DNA from: Verrucomicrobiota bacterium
GTDB taxonomy: Bacteria; Verrucomicrobiota; Verrucomicrobiia; Limisphaerales; JACDHS01
Reading direction: 5' to 3'
NCBI GenBank assembly: GCA_013820875.1
Contig: JACDHS010000001.1
Coordinates: forward strand, 23,154 to 87,153
DNA: 64,000 bases
Of the stretch, positions 9,819 to 21,000 are shown in pieces; within the stretch, counting starts at the first letter, position 1; the number at the start of each line of letters is the position of its first letter. The position numbers and the translations under genes were made by a program. The notes under the pieces are model-generated. The model searched no databases and was not told the origin of the DNA. It was given only the letters and a program-made list of their open reading frames with translations.

Positions 9819-11885
9819 TTATTGTCCACCGGCCGTTTCGTTTTTGTCGATGGGCAAGGCATACTGCGCGTATTCAGCGAAAAGTGGTCTTTGCGTTGCT
9901 GCTTCACGGATGAGTTTGTCCAGCGTGGGCCGTAATTCCACCGTAGTTTGCTGCCGCAAGAGGCTGACCATCTGGATGGCAATAATGTCGTCCGCAGCCA
10001 TGATGCTTTTCCATTTTTGACTCAATTCATTTCCGGCGCCGCTGAGAATCTGTCGGGCTGTTTCCCTGGGGCTTTCGTATTTACCGTTTCCATCGATATC
10101 GAGATAAACAGGATTGGTGGCGGCGAGCGTGAACCGGGTATTCTTTCCCTTTACACCGACGCTTGGGTGATCCACGCCATCACCGATGATGACGCCGACC
10201 AGGTGCGCGTCGTGCTTTGGCAGTGCCACGGAAAAGTCCAGCCACAGATCGGTCGGGCCGTTTTCATTTGCCGGCACAGCTTTTTCCGCAACCTGCTGGC
10301 CGTTGATGAATACAAGGGCGCGCGTTGGTGTGACCCATGATGGTGAAGCAACACGCAACCGAACATTTGCATGGCCGCTTTTCGGAGAACAGGTTTGTCC
10401 CATTTTGTAAGTGTCGTTGACTCGAATATCCGTGAAAATGCCGAGTGAAATCGAAGTTTCACCTGCGAGGAAGCGGTTGCAGGCATCATCGACATCAATC
10501 TTCGCTGGATCATCGGTTTTGCTCGGAACAAAACTGCGCCACCAGCCGACCGGATCTGCCACAGTGTGCGAATCAGAAGCAGAAACCGCAGTAACTTTCT
10601 CGCCGTGGTTGAGGAGCGCGAACCAATCACGCAGCAGATAAATCGGGTCAAACGCTCCGCCTGGATTTGTGAGTTCAACCGCATCAAATGGAAAGCTCGA
10701 ACTCTTGACGAATTCACCCGAGGCGCGGTTCAAACCAAACGGAGTATAAACGTAGCGTGAAAACACATTGCCGCGCGGATGATTGAGGATCACCACTTTC
10801 GCACCTTTGGCGCGAATGCCGTCCACCAGTTGGACCCAATCTTCCAGTTTATGGCTTGGTACCGAGTCTTTCGGGTCGAGCGGAAAAGCATTGATGTGGC
10901 CAATGGCCGAGCTGATTTCGTTGCCGGTCACAGCGGTGAAAAACTTCTCCTCGGAAAGTTTCTTTTGATGCGGATGATAATCGGTGTTGTGATTGTGATC
11001 GGTGGCAATCGCCAGTTCGACTCCTTCGCTGGCCAGGGTCACTACTCGTTCAGCGACGCTCGCATCTCCGTGTCCACTGTGGGTCAGCGTGTGAATGTGC
11101 GTATCGGCGGCGATAAAACCGGTGGTATCCACTTCACGGCGAATCTTGAGCGCGACTTTGGTTGGTGCTTTCTTTGAGATTGAAACTTTCAATTCTCCGC
11201 GGCTCCACTCCATGCCGCGCGTCGCGCAGAACAGATAGTCGCCTTCCGGCAAATCAAAGCCAGCTTCCGTTCCCAGGGTGCAAATGGTTCCGAGACGAAC
11301 GGCGGTATAATCCGAAGCGCCGTCAAATATTTCTACGAGATCGCCCTTCAAGTTAGTGATCGTGACGCGAGCGGGAACCGGTTTGCCGGTGTCCGCATCG
11401 GTAATGGTCAGCTTGACGGGTTGCAATTGGCGCAGGTCACGAAGGGTGCGCTCATAGAGATGGATCGGGCCGACCACCATGTTGTCCCTCGGTTTGGTGG
11501 GGTTGATTGCTAAAATGTTTTCACCCTTGACCAGCGCACCGGGAGGAACCGCATAGAAAAAGAGGTCCGGATCCTGGTTGTGTTTCAGTGCGGCGATCTC
11601 CTTTCCATTGAGCAGCAGCAGACAACGTTCACTCACATCGCGCTGCCGGATTGCGAGCACCCATTCGGTGTCGTTTGGTTTGGAATCGAAACGAACTTTT
11701 AATTTTTCGGCTTTGGGCTTGGCTGGCACTTCTGGCCATGGTTGCTCGAGTTTTTCCCGTCCGAGATGATGGTAATCGGACTCAACGACACTTCCCCCTG
11801 GGGGGAACTTGTCCGAGGCGGCGAACAGGTTGCCGAAGACCGCAATGAAAACGAAAAGAGAGATAAAGTGTTTTGGTCTTTTCAT
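9819..11885 (-). CDS. CehA/McbA-like PHP-domain metallohydrolase, paralog of 1709..3805
   Basis: DTHIHTLTHSGHGDASVAERVVTLASEGVELAIATDHNHNTDYHPHQKKL; alignable to 1709..3805 over most of its length; signal peptide. Confidence 0.75.
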   Translation of the reverse strand: MKRPKHFISLFVFIAVFGNLFAASDKFPPGGSVVESDYHHLGREKLEQPWPEVPAKPKAEKLKVRFDSKPNDTEWVLAIRQRDVSERCLLLLNGKEIAALKHNQDPDLFFYAVPPGALVKGENILAINPTKPRDNMVVGPIHLYERTLRDLRQLQPVKLTITDADTGKPVPARVTITNLKGDLVEIFDGASDYTAVRLGTICTLGTEAGFDLPEGDYLFCATRGMEWSRGELKVSISKKAPTKVALKIRREVDTTGFIAADTHIHTLTHSGHGDASVAERVVTLASEGVELAIATDHNHNTDYHPHQKKLSEEKFFTAVTGNEISSAIGHINAFPLDPKDSVPSHKLEDWVQLVDGIRAKGAKVVILNHPRGNVFSRYVYTPFGLNRASGEFVKSSSFPFDAVELTNPGGAFDPIYLLRDWFALLNHGEKVTAVSASDSHTVADPVGWWRSFVPSKTDDPAKIDVDDACNRFLAGETSISLGIFTDIRVNDTYKMGQTCSPKSGHANVRLRVASPSWVTPTRALVFINGQQVAEKAVPANENGPTDLWLDFSVALPKHDAHLVGVIIGDGVDHPSVGVKGKNTRFTLAATNPVYLDIDGNGKYESPRETARQILSGAGNELSQKWKSIMAADDIIAIQMVSLLRQQTTVELRPTLDKLIREAATQRPLFAEYAQYALPIDKNETAGGQ

Positions 11886-12058
11886 GTGGCGAAAGAAATA
11901 AATGCCGAATGGCAGAAACTAATCGATCAAATTCGCTCAACGTCACGTTGACGCGGGCGATGCGCTTCGAAGGAAAACGCACGCCCGACCGCCGGAACCC
12001 AGCGAGCAAAGTGAATGGCAGTTGAGCAAGTATTCCGGGTTTCCGTGCGGGCTGCAGT

Positions 12059-12943
12059 TTATTCCTTCATCCAGGGCGGGAAGAATGCTGGCGAAAGATT
12101 TTTGTTCACGTCAAAGTTTTTGCTCCATTGAAGTTTCCAGAGAGCGCGGGGCTTCACATGGCGGGCGGATCCGTCATAAAATGCCATCTGAATTCCTTTC
12201 CCGTGCCGCCACATGGACATGTTTTCCATATCGTAAACGTCATCGCGATGACGCCCTGGTTTGAAATCAGCGGCAGGTGCCTGGGTGGTGGTAGCCACGC
12301 CATAATGAGGGGCACTGCCGCGCCACATGGAATCACCCATGCTGGGCGTTTCCGACGGGCGATTTATTGCTGAAAGCTTGCGGAAATACTCGTCAACAGG
12401 ACGCCCTTGTTCCACTGCGGTTATCCCGCTGTAAATCCAGATGTTTGCGCCATAACTGGAAATCAACGGTCTGTTATCGGCATCGGTGGGGTCAAGATGG
12501 TTGATGTTGAACCGTTGAGCTGTGGTGGGGCCGCCCCAGTTTTTGGCGGTGGAATCTCCCCAGGTGACTCGCGCTTCGGGTTGACCGGCGGGTGCGGAGT
12601 TCTGCATGGTGCCTGTTACCGGACACAATAATAAATGAGGTTTGCCTCTGAAATAGTTTCCCAGTGCCCCAACCCATTCACCCCGTGGCGGAAGAGTGGC
12701 GGTTCCTTTGCCAGTAGGAAACGTGTCATTGTGATCATCCACGTACATCATCCACATGATGGGCCATTGTTTCAGGTTGGACATGCACGAGGCCCCGTAA
12801 GCTCTCTGCTTGGCTTTGGACAATGCGGGCAACAACATGCCGGCGAGGATCGCGATGATGGCGATAACCACCAGCAATTCGATCAAGGTAAACCCGTGCA
12901 TCCAGGCTCGGCGGCTGGAATGTGGTGAGAATTTCAGATTGGG
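12059..12943 (-). CDS. Prepilin-like protein with N-terminal methylation motif (type II secretion/DUF1559 class)
   Basis: MHGFTLIELLVVIAIIAILAGMLLPALSKAKQRA prepilin helix and an H-RDD near the C-terminus; ORF 12059..13024, the exact start is uncertain. Confidence 0.75.
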   Translation of the reverse strand, partial: PNLKFSPHSSRRAWMHGFTLIELLVVIAIIAILAGMLLPALSKAKQRAYGASCMSNLKQWPIMWMMYVDDHNDTFPTGKGTATLPPRGEWVGALGNYFRGKPHLLLCPVTGTMQNSAPAGQPEARVTWGDSTAKNWGGPTTAQRFNINHLDPTDADNRPLISSYGANIWIYSGITAVEQGRPVDEYFRKLSAINRPSETPSMGDSMWRGSAPHYGVATTTQAPAADFKPGRHRDDVYDMENMSMWRHGKGIQMAFYDGSARHVKPRALWKLQWSKNFDVNKNLSPAFFPPWMKE

Positions 12944-13014
12944 GATATAAACTTTCATTGGCATCAAAATTTGATCGTTTTGCAGTGCAAAAAAGGACTG
13001 CATGTGTAATACCC

Positions 13015-13059
13015 AGTATATCAATGGAAAGGGTCATGTATATCGCTCAATTGAGCGAT
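13015..13059 (-). promoter_or_regulatory. Palindromic site 2 (perfect 18-mer ATCGCTCAATTGAGCGAT, 13042-13059) plus -10 TATACT (13020-13015)
   Basis: Perfect 18-bp palindrome followed on the minus strand by TATACA-N16-TATACT. Confidence 0.7.
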
Positions 13060-13236
13060 GGAACGGCTTCAACCAACCCTGATACCGGCAGTGGGAATTA
13101 AGAAAAAGAAGGGAAACCACACCGAATGGAGTGCTTCGCACCGCGATTCTCGCGATGTCAAATACGACCGGCACTTCGTTTCTTAACAAATTAGTGTTCA
13201 TTCGTGGTTGATCCGCCCCCGAAATGGCCGCTGCGC

Positions 13237-13552
13237 CTCTCTGCCAACTCCGGAACCGACGATGCACGGTAACAATACCTCTGCAGCCCCGGAAATGACG
13301 ATGTACACGGTAACAGGCCTCTCTGCAGCCTCGGAAATGGCGGATGTATACGGTAACAATACCCTCTGCAACTCGGGAAATGAGAGGGAATTTTGCCGAA
13401 TTGGGATTCAAAGAGAGCCTTTGCCCCTCCGGGGCAGGTTGGAGCACGCTCTGGGCGTATGCCGATTCGGCAAAATTCCCACTCAATTTCCGAGGCTGCA
13501 GAGGGTATCACCAGAGCTTTCGCGTCATTTCCGAGGCTGCGGAAGGTATACT
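13237..13552. repeat. About 42-bp direct repeats with inverted copies
   Basis: CTCTGC(AGCCTCGG)AAATG..GATGTAYACGGTAACA units start at 13239, 13279, 13321 and 13364. Inverted copies (ATTTCCGAGGCTGC) occur at 13486 and 13527. Confidence 0.75.
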
Positions 13553-13606
13553 ATATAGAATAGGATTCAGAACTGAGGGAGACGCACTCAATCGCACCGC
13601 TTCTCA

Positions 13607-13796
13607 TAGCGATTTTAGCGCAGATTAGCGATTCAACCTAAATCCGGCAGTTACTTAACCGCTAATCTGCGCTAACCAATGCTAATCCAAGGATTTGCGG
13701 GGGGAAAATAATTTGCAACCAAACCACTTGCCAGATGAAGTCCTCGTCTCGCGTGACCGCTTTCCATTAGCGATTATCAGCGCAGATTAGCGGTTA
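13607..13796. repeat. Cluster of three copies of a dispersed AACCGCTAATCTGCGCTAA-type intergenic repeat
   Basis: 13607-13633 (rev), 13657-13701 (fwd) and 13764-13796 (rev); further copies at 40025-40066 and 41443-41485. Confidence 0.65.
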
Positions 13797-13923
13797 AACT
13801 GCGGTTTTTAGCGCGATCGTGGCGTTTTGGTTGCGGTGTAAACTGCCGTTTTTAGACATCTGACCATAGCAGAAATGGAGTTGTGAGCTGCAAAATTAGC
13901 CGATTTAGCTCGAAATCACCCTG

Positions 13924-13970
13924 TCACTCAAATGAGCGATAGACCTGGGCAGGGTGAATTCGTATATACT
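13924..13970 (+). promoter_or_regulatory. Palindromic site 3 (TCACTCAAATGAGCGA, 13924-13939) plus -10 TATACT/TATATA (13963-13970)
   Basis: Followed by TAGACC-N17-TATATA; immediately upstream of the 14072 gene. Confidence 0.7.
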
Positions 13971-14071
13971 ACCGATTAATGTTCCAAAGCTCCCTATCCA
14001 AAAACTTTGGGCAACGCCGGGAATTCAATCGATCTGGCGCGCTTGTTCACCTTGTTTTCCCTTCACTTGCC

Positions 14072-17000
14072 ATGAAAAATATAACTAGAACTCTATTCCT
14101 TTTTGCACTGTCTCTAACCATCGCTGAACGAGCCGCCGCCCAGCCGGTGATTACAGCAGAACCCCAAAGCCGAACCAACAACATCGGGGATAATGCCTTA
14201 TTCAGTGTGACGGCAACGGGAACCGGCGATCTTACGTATCAATGGAAGTTTGGCGGGGGCGATATCACTGGCGCCACCAGCAGTGCGCTGAATGTCGCCG
14301 TTGCCGACACAGCGGTGGTTGGCACCTACAGTGTCGTTGTCACCGACGACGATGGCACCACCCCCAGTTCGGGGGCTACCCTTGCGGTTCCGTATGCTGC
14401 AAAGAGCATTGCCGTGCAATGGCGCTTCAACAGTGCGCCATACACAGGCACAGGGCTATCCTCTCCTGATATCGGCACCGGCACTGTGGGGCCGGTTGGC
14501 GCAGTCCTTTCGGATTCTTCAGCGCCTCGGGCTGGTTCTCCCTCGGATCCTGCCTCCGTTTTGGGAACGGATAACTACAGCCGCACTCTGACCAGGCCGC
14601 TGGCGACCACGGAGAACAAGACGGCAGGAATTCAGTTCAGCGCCAGCACGGTCGGCTTTGAAAACTTAGTGCTCACCTTTGAACAGCTAAATACTACACG
14701 AAACAGCGCTTACTGGCGCACTCTTTACACGGTTAATGGAACAGACTGGATCGAGCGCGGCGTGGTGGACATGCGCGCGGCGTTTCTTGCGGCAGGTGGA
14801 ACATCCTACGTCTATTTTTACGATGACTTAACCGGGGTGGAAGGTGTCGCGGGCAACCCGGACTTTGCCTATCGCGTCCTCGCTGAACACGAAAGCACCG
14901 CAACCGGTTCCGGGGCGGATGCGTATGTTCCTACCGATCCGAATGACACTTACAACGCAACAGGACAACCTTCAACGCGCTGGGATATGGTCACGATCCT
15001 GGGCGTGGAGACTCTGGAGCATCCATCGATCACGCAGCAACCGCAGAGCCAGGCAAGTTATGTCGGCGGAACCGCCTCGTTCACTGTGAACGCAACGGGT
15101 GGCAACCTGGAATATCAATGGCGGCACAATACTCAAAATATTGCGGGGGCGACTGATTCTTCCTACACCCGTTCCGACCTTGTAGTCTCCGACGCTGGCG
15201 ACTATTCGGTCATCGTCAGCAACTCTTTTGGATTCCTCACGAGCGACGATGCAGTTTTGACGGTCGAGGCGGACATTCCTCCTGCCGGCGACCGCTTTTG
15301 GTCTGGAAATGGCACCTTGGCTGGTGGAGTGGGCACGTGGGATACCTCGGGTGCAAATTGGGGGACATCCAGTGAAGGTCCATTCTCCCTCCCGTGGATG
15401 AACGCAAACCTGGACCGCGCAATTTTTGTTGGAAACGGCAGTCCTGCCGGAATCATCACGGTTGGAGAGCCGATCACGGTGAATACCATCACCGTCACCA
15501 ATTCAAGCAGCTCAACCTACACTTTTTCGGGCGCGAATAGGATTTCATTCGCTGGAGACGAGCCTGGGATTTACCTTCGAGGCGCCAATAACACTTCTAC
15601 AACAAACCTCATCAACGTGAACACACCGCTTGGTGGCCCCGTGCTGATCAAGACTGGCGCCGGTCGCGTCAACCTGAACAACAGCGGCAACCGGGTTGAA
15701 AAGTGGGTGCTCAGGGGCGGCGTCATTACCGGGACCAGCGCCAACGCGATGTTTGGGACGGGGTATCCTGAAGAGCCTGTTGAAGACTTTATCACCCTTG
15801 ATGGGGGTGGCCTTGCATCGAATGGAACCATGACGCTTGGCGTAAATCGTGGAATCTATCTGGCGGACACCATCGGCAACAAGATCGGGGTGGGCAGCGG
15901 CACCGCAGTGTTTACGATCGATTCGAAGATTAGCGGGCCGGGCGGCATCTCTTTTACACCAAACAACACTTTCCCGGGTCAGATTCATGGTGCGAACGGA
16001 ACCCACGTCTTCAGCAACCCGAACAACGATTACCAGGGGCCAACGTCTGTTGCACAAACCCAGTTAACACTGGGAGCCAACGAAGTCCTTCCTGACACGA
16101 CGACGCTTAGATTCTCCGGCAATGGCCGCATGGAATTGAATGGCTTCACGGAGACTGTGACCAAAGTGGTTATTGAGGGCAACAATGCCCGCGTTCTGGA
16201 TGTGGCTGGCGGCGGCCAATTGATTGCGGACGAGTTCGAGTTGCGCTCTGGTGGAACCACCCTTGGTGTGCTGGCCGGCAGTGGGAGTTTAATCAAGGCC
16301 GGATCAGGCAGCATCGGGTTGGGTGGTTTGAACACCTACACCGGTGATACCACCCTGCAACAGGGGACTCTTACCCTCACCGGCGCGGGCCGGTTCGGCA
16401 ATGGCGACGGAACTGTTTATCTGGACGGCGGCGAGCTTGCCATCGCGGAGAGCCGCACGGAGGAGACGGCCCTGTTGAATCCAATTGTTACCAGGGGTAT
16501 TTTCGTCATTCGCCCCGGTAACGCCGCCACTGGAAACGTATTCCTGCTTCACAGCGGCACATGGAGCCATCAGGGCGGTGATGTTTATCTTTGGAAGGAT
16601 ACCGACATAGTTTCCGCCTCCCTTGACCTCGCCCTTGCGGGTTCATTTGATTACACGGGCTCGATTGATATCGGTTCGGATTCCAGCTTCCAGCTTACTT
16701 CCTATAATCCTGCTGGCACCGATCAGGTCTTCAGCGGTGGACTCAGCGGTTTGGGAACATTTCGTCGTTCCGCCGGTTCGGGCGGAGGTGGACGAACCAT
16801 TCTGAACACCGATAACAGTTACTCCGGCGGCACCATCGTCGAAGCGGGAACACTCATGGTGAACAATGAATCGGGAAGCGGCACCGGTTCCGGCGCTGTC
16901 ATAGTTGCGGGTCCAAGCGGCCTGTTGGGTGGCACTGGCTATATTAGCGGCGATGTCACCGTGAACGAGGGCGGCAGCATCACTGCCGGCGATGGCGTCG

Positions 17001-17857
17001 GCACCTTGACGTTGCAAAACGGTTTGAACCTGAGCAGCAGCGGAACCTACGTCTGGGAACTTGGGGCACTGAAGGACAACAGCGACGGAACGGCTGGAAC
17101 TGACTTTGATCAACTGGTTATCTCCGGCGCAGAACTCCAATTGGGTGGCAGTTCAAAACTGTTGCTCGAATTCACCGGCGGCACCACCCCGAGTGCATCC
17201 AATCCATTCTGGCAGGCGACTCGCACCTGGACGATTATCAATCTGAGCGGTGGCCAGAACTCCGCGAACGCCGGATTTGCCTTCATCGCCAACGGCAGTC
17301 AACCGGCAGGCAACTTCTCGACGCAAGTTGACGGGAGCGGAAATATCACCCTGACCTTTGTTCCTGGAGCGCCTGCAGGCCCGGTGATCACCACGCATCC
17401 GCAAAGCCGGACCGCCATTGAAGGCACCAGCACAACGTTCACCGTGGAAGCCACGGGATCGAACCTGAGTTATCAATGGTTCCGCAATAACATCGGCAAC
17501 GCGATCGCAGGAGCGACCACGACGAGCTACACCATCAGCAATGTGCAATTAGGGCAGGCTGACACTTACTTCGTCGCGGTGTATAACAGCCTGAGTTCTG
17601 AAACCAGTTCCCCCGCGACATTGAGCGTTGTGCTGCCTCCGGACATTGAATCGCTAAGCGGCGCTGGAACGGGCGAGGTCGTCATGACCTGGGACACGGT
17701 CTCCGGCGCAGAATATTCGGTGCAATACAACACCGATCTTTCGACTTCGAACTGGATCACTCTGAGCAACTTTGTTGGAGCAGGTGGAAGTGTATCGGTC
17801 ACCAACGCCCCGGCTCCCGGAGATCCGCAACGGTTCTACCGATTGTTGATCGAGTAA
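14072..17857 (+). CDS. Large secreted protein with Ig-like domains and autotransporter-associated beta-strand repeats
   Basis: MKNITRTLFLFALSLTIAERAAAQ signal peptide at 14072; QPQSRTNNIGDNALFSVTATG Ig-like unit; GLNTYTGDTTLQQGTLTLTGAG and DNSYSGGTIVEAGTLMVNN beta-strand repeats. Confidence 0.8.
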   Translation: MKNITRTLFLFALSLTIAERAAAQPVITAEPQSRTNNIGDNALFSVTATGTGDLTYQWKFGGGDITGATSSALNVAVADTAVVGTYSVVVTDDDGTTPSSGATLAVPYAAKSIAVQWRFNSAPYTGTGLSSPDIGTGTVGPVGAVLSDSSAPRAGSPSDPASVLGTDNYSRTLTRPLATTENKTAGIQFSASTVGFENLVLTFEQLNTTRNSAYWRTLYTVNGTDWIERGVVDMRAAFLAAGGTSYVYFYDDLTGVEGVAGNPDFAYRVLAEHESTATGSGADAYVPTDPNDTYNATGQPSTRWDMVTILGVETLEHPSITQQPQSQASYVGGTASFTVNATGGNLEYQWRHNTQNIAGATDSSYTRSDLVVSDAGDYSVIVSNSFGFLTSDDAVLTVEADIPPAGDRFWSGNGTLAGGVGTWDTSGANWGTSSEGPFSLPWMNANLDRAIFVGNGSPAGIITVGEPITVNTITVTNSSSSTYTFSGANRISFAGDEPGIYLRGANNTSTTNLINVNTPLGGPVLIKTGAGRVNLNNSGNRVEKWVLRGGVITGTSANAMFGTGYPEEPVEDFITLDGGGLASNGTMTLGVNRGIYLADTIGNKIGVGSGTAVFTIDSKISGPGGISFTPNNTFPGQIHGANGTHVFSNPNNDYQGPTSVAQTQLTLGANEVLPDTTTLRFSGNGRMELNGFTETVTKVVIEGNNARVLDVAGGGQLIADEFELRSGGTTLGVLAGSGSLIKAGSGSIGLGGLNTYTGDTTLQQGTLTLTGAGRFGNGDGTVYLDGGELAIAESRTEETALLNPIVTRGIFVIRPGNAATGNVFLLHSGTWSHQGGDVYLWKDTDIVSASLDLALAGSFDYTGSIDIGSDSSFQLTSYNPAGTDQVFSGGLSGLGTFRRSAGSGGGGRTILNTDNSYSGGTIVEAGTLMVNNESGSGTGSGAVIVAGPSGLLGGTGYISGDVTVNEGGSITAGDGVGTLTLQNGLNLSSSGTYVWELGALKDNSDGTAGTDFDQLVISGAELQLGGSSKLLLEFTGGTTPSASNPFWQATRTWTIINLSGGQNSANAGFAFIANGSQPAGNFSTQVDGSGNITLTFVPGAPAGPVITTHPQSRTAIEGTSTTFTVEATGSNLSYQWFRNNIGNAIAGATTTSYTISNVQLGQADTYFVAVYNSLSSETSSPATLSVVLPPDIESLSGAGTGEVVMTWDTVSGAEYSVQYNTDLSTSNWITLSNFVGAGGSVSVTNAPAPGDPQRFYRLLIE

Positions 17858-17888
17858 CGAGATGCCTGTCGGCATCGCAACCAAACAT

Positions 17889-17922
17889 TAATCTCCCGCA
17901 GTCAAACGGCTGCGGGCGATTA
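17889..17922. terminator. Inverted repeat downstream of the 14072..17857 gene, possible terminator hairpin without a U-tract
   Basis: TTAATCTCCCGCAG-N8-CTGCGGGCGATTAA, 14-bp arms with one mismatch. Confidence 0.45.
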
Positions 17923-18080
17923 AGAATTTAGCGGACCGAAAGACTGCGGGAGCGCCTTGGGAACATTGCTTTCGCCAAGCGCTCGCAATTCGCAGATGCC
18001 TGCCGCGCTGTGACAGTGTTTTACAGCGCCACTAGATGGGCATCCGAGGCCTAGTCGTGGAAAGGCTTTTATTATTTGAA

Positions 18081-21000
18081 ATGAGAACATTCCTTGGCTT
18101 TTCGATTGTCTACCTTGCCGCGTTTGTCGGGCAAAGTATTGCTGGCGCTGCCCCGATTGCGACTGAAGTCGGAAAGGCATCCCTAAAATCCACGGTGCAA
18201 ATCCGGTTTGTTGATAGCGCAACGGGCTATGCGGTTGAGCCGGAAGTTGTTTCTACACGTTTGCACCGGGCGCAGGCCGAACAGCACTTTGGCAAAGGGC
18301 AGCAGATTCAACCGGGGCGCGCTTCGATGGCTTTGGAACATGGGTCGCACACCATTACGGCAATTTCCCAACATCATAAAGCGATGTCTGGTGAGTTGAA
18401 CGTGAAGGAAACACAGCTTTACCCAATTTATTTTTTGCTTGATCCCATTGAAGAGCCACGCGAGTTGCACTCAGATTACATTGCTACGTTGCAGCGCGAT
18501 GATGCGATGCTGATCCAGGGATTCATTGTGGATGAAGCAACAGGCGAACCGCTACGCGATGTGCGCGTGAGTTCGATTCCAAGTGGTGTGAATACTTCAA
18601 CCGATGGACGGGGATTCTTCCAGTTTCATATTCCGTTGCCGACGGATTTTGCATCTGAGGCCCCGAATCTAAGTTTTGAAAAAACGGGTTACCGGGTGGA
18701 GGACAGGGAGCACCTGGAACTATGGCCGCGTGGAGATTGGGCTTATCAGATCCGGCTGGAACGCGGAAATGGACGCAAAATAATCGATGAGCGAACTTCG
18801 CGCCGTCGCGCACCAGCCAGTGCATCGCTGGCAAAGCAAGAACCTGTTGCGCAGAAAACGGCAGTCGAAGACCAGCCGCTGTTAATGTCGGCGCAAGCAT
18901 TTCAAATCGAGGCTGCGACCGAGCCAGGCAATGCCACAGTTCGGGTGCCCCGCAACATCCGGGTCGAAAAAAACGGGGTGATCTACTACGTGACGCTGAA
19001 CTACTACGCCAAACGCGTGCTGCCCTCCGAGTGGATCAACTCCTGGGCCAACTACACTGGTGGAAGCAACAGTCTGAACGCTGGCGCAGTCGTCGTCCGT
19101 TCCTATGCCATCAACAAGATCAATGGTGCGGGAGCATCGAGCGATTTCGACATATGCGGCACCAGTTCGTGCCAGGTTTTCAACCCGACCACCACAGCCT
19201 CTGCCAGCAATCGGGCCGTGGATTACACTGACGATTGGGTGATGATCACTTCAAACGGCAACATCGCCAACACTGAGTATTCTGCAGAAAATAATTCAAT
19301 CGGCTTTACCTGTGGAGACGGTTTTACCGCGCCCTCCGGCGGTTGTCTTTATGATCCGGCATGCAAGGGCGAAACCCGATTCGGTCATGGACGCGGGCTT
19401 TGTCAATGGGGTTCAGCGCGCTGGGCGACCGGACGAAGAATGGCTGGACGATCGAGCGGCGATGGAACGCCCAATGGTTTTCCGCTACGCGACTGGATCT
19501 GGATTCTGCAACACTACTATCCCAACCTGACGCTCACCAAAGGCGTGCCGCTGATGATCGGCGACGACATCAAAGCGCGCGTGAGTCTTAATGTGCGGGC
19601 GTGTTCCGACGGCGGAATTGAAAATGGTGTTTCCTGTCTCCTGATTGCGACGAAATCTGCCGGGCAGACCGGAACAATCATTGGCGGGCCCAGCGTGGTG
19701 ACAAATGACGGCAAAGGGTTCACTTGGTATCAGGTGCAATGGAATGACACCGGTTCAACGACCGGTTGGTCTGCGGAAAATTATCTGGAACGGGTATTCC
19801 CGATTCCAGCGGCTCCGGGCGGACTGACGGCCGCTGCTGAATCAACCAATCGAATCAACCTGAACTGGACCGACACAGGTGACGTTGAAAGCAGGTTTGA
19901 AATCGAGCGCGGCCAAGGTTCAAACGGCCCCTGGCTTCGCATAGCCAGCGTGGATGCGAATGTGACCAATTACTCCGATCTCCATCTTCATCCTGCGAGC
20001 CAATGGTATTATCGCGTGAGAGCAGTCAACGCGGGTGGAACTTCCAGTTACACCACGGTCGCAAATGCCACGACGCCAGGTGTTCCTCCGGTGCTGGCCG
20101 CCATTTCAAACAAAACAGTCACCGACGGTACACTTTTGACGTTCACCAATTCTGCGACCGCGCCGGAGCGCGTTCAACTGATCACCGATTTTGAACCGTT
20201 CATGAGTGAAATGGGCAATGGCGTTGTCCTTGTTCGCACCCCTAATTTTTCCGGCAGTACAACAAATTTTCTGAACGGCGCGCCGGAAAGAGACATTGCC
20301 GCGATAACCGACATCTTTCCGAGTGGACAGGGTGCGGTTGGCAAAGTGCTTAAAGTGAGTTGTGAGGTGACCAATGCGAATAACGCGTGGGTGCGCCTGA
20401 CAACTTCCAACACCGAGACATTCGGAAACCCTGTAATTGATTTCACCAAAAAACTTCGTTTCGACATCCATTCAGACAGGCCAGTGAAAGTGGCCGTAGG
20501 TTGCCGCGAAACTACGACTGCTTTGGGCACGGCAGTCGGAGCGAACGGCGGCACAACTGGATCCAGCATTGAATGGGCGGGTGTCACAAATGTCAGCAGT
20601 GGCGCTCCGATGCCAAATCGCACTGTTTCGGCAGGCGTTTGGACAAACATGAGTTTTGATTTTTCCACCGAACCGATACGAAGTTTCTCCGGCGGAAACG
20701 GAGTTCTGTCCACTGCCTCAGGACTTGGAGTGTTAGAGCATCTGGCCATTGTCCCCACTGATGGCACAGGCATTTACAATTTGCATCTCGACAACTTAGC
20801 CGTTCTGACACCGAGGATTTTGACATACAGCCTTGGCGCAGGTGCTCCGGTTGGGGCGAGCGTTCATTCAACAAGCGGCGTGTTCACTTGGACACCGGCA
20901 GTAAATCAAGGAGGCGCACATAACATCTCAGTCATCGTTGCCGACAACAGTGTTCCTCAATTGAGCGCGACCAACACCTTTAGTGTCGTAGTCAACGAAA

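Noticed and set aside
13237-13552. Possible CRISPR array
   Set aside because: The entire ~42-bp period is similar between units, there are no unique spacers, orientations are mixed, and no cas genes are present.
18003-18033. GCGCTGT...ACAGCGC inverted repeat as an alternative operator for the first SpoIID gene
   Set aside because: 7-bp arms with an 11-nt gap, single occurrence in the window, no clear -10; too weak to call.
20940-20960. TCAATTGAGCG match inside the first SpoIID gene
   Set aside because: Intragenic, lacks the flanking TCAC/GCGAT arms; consistent with chance.
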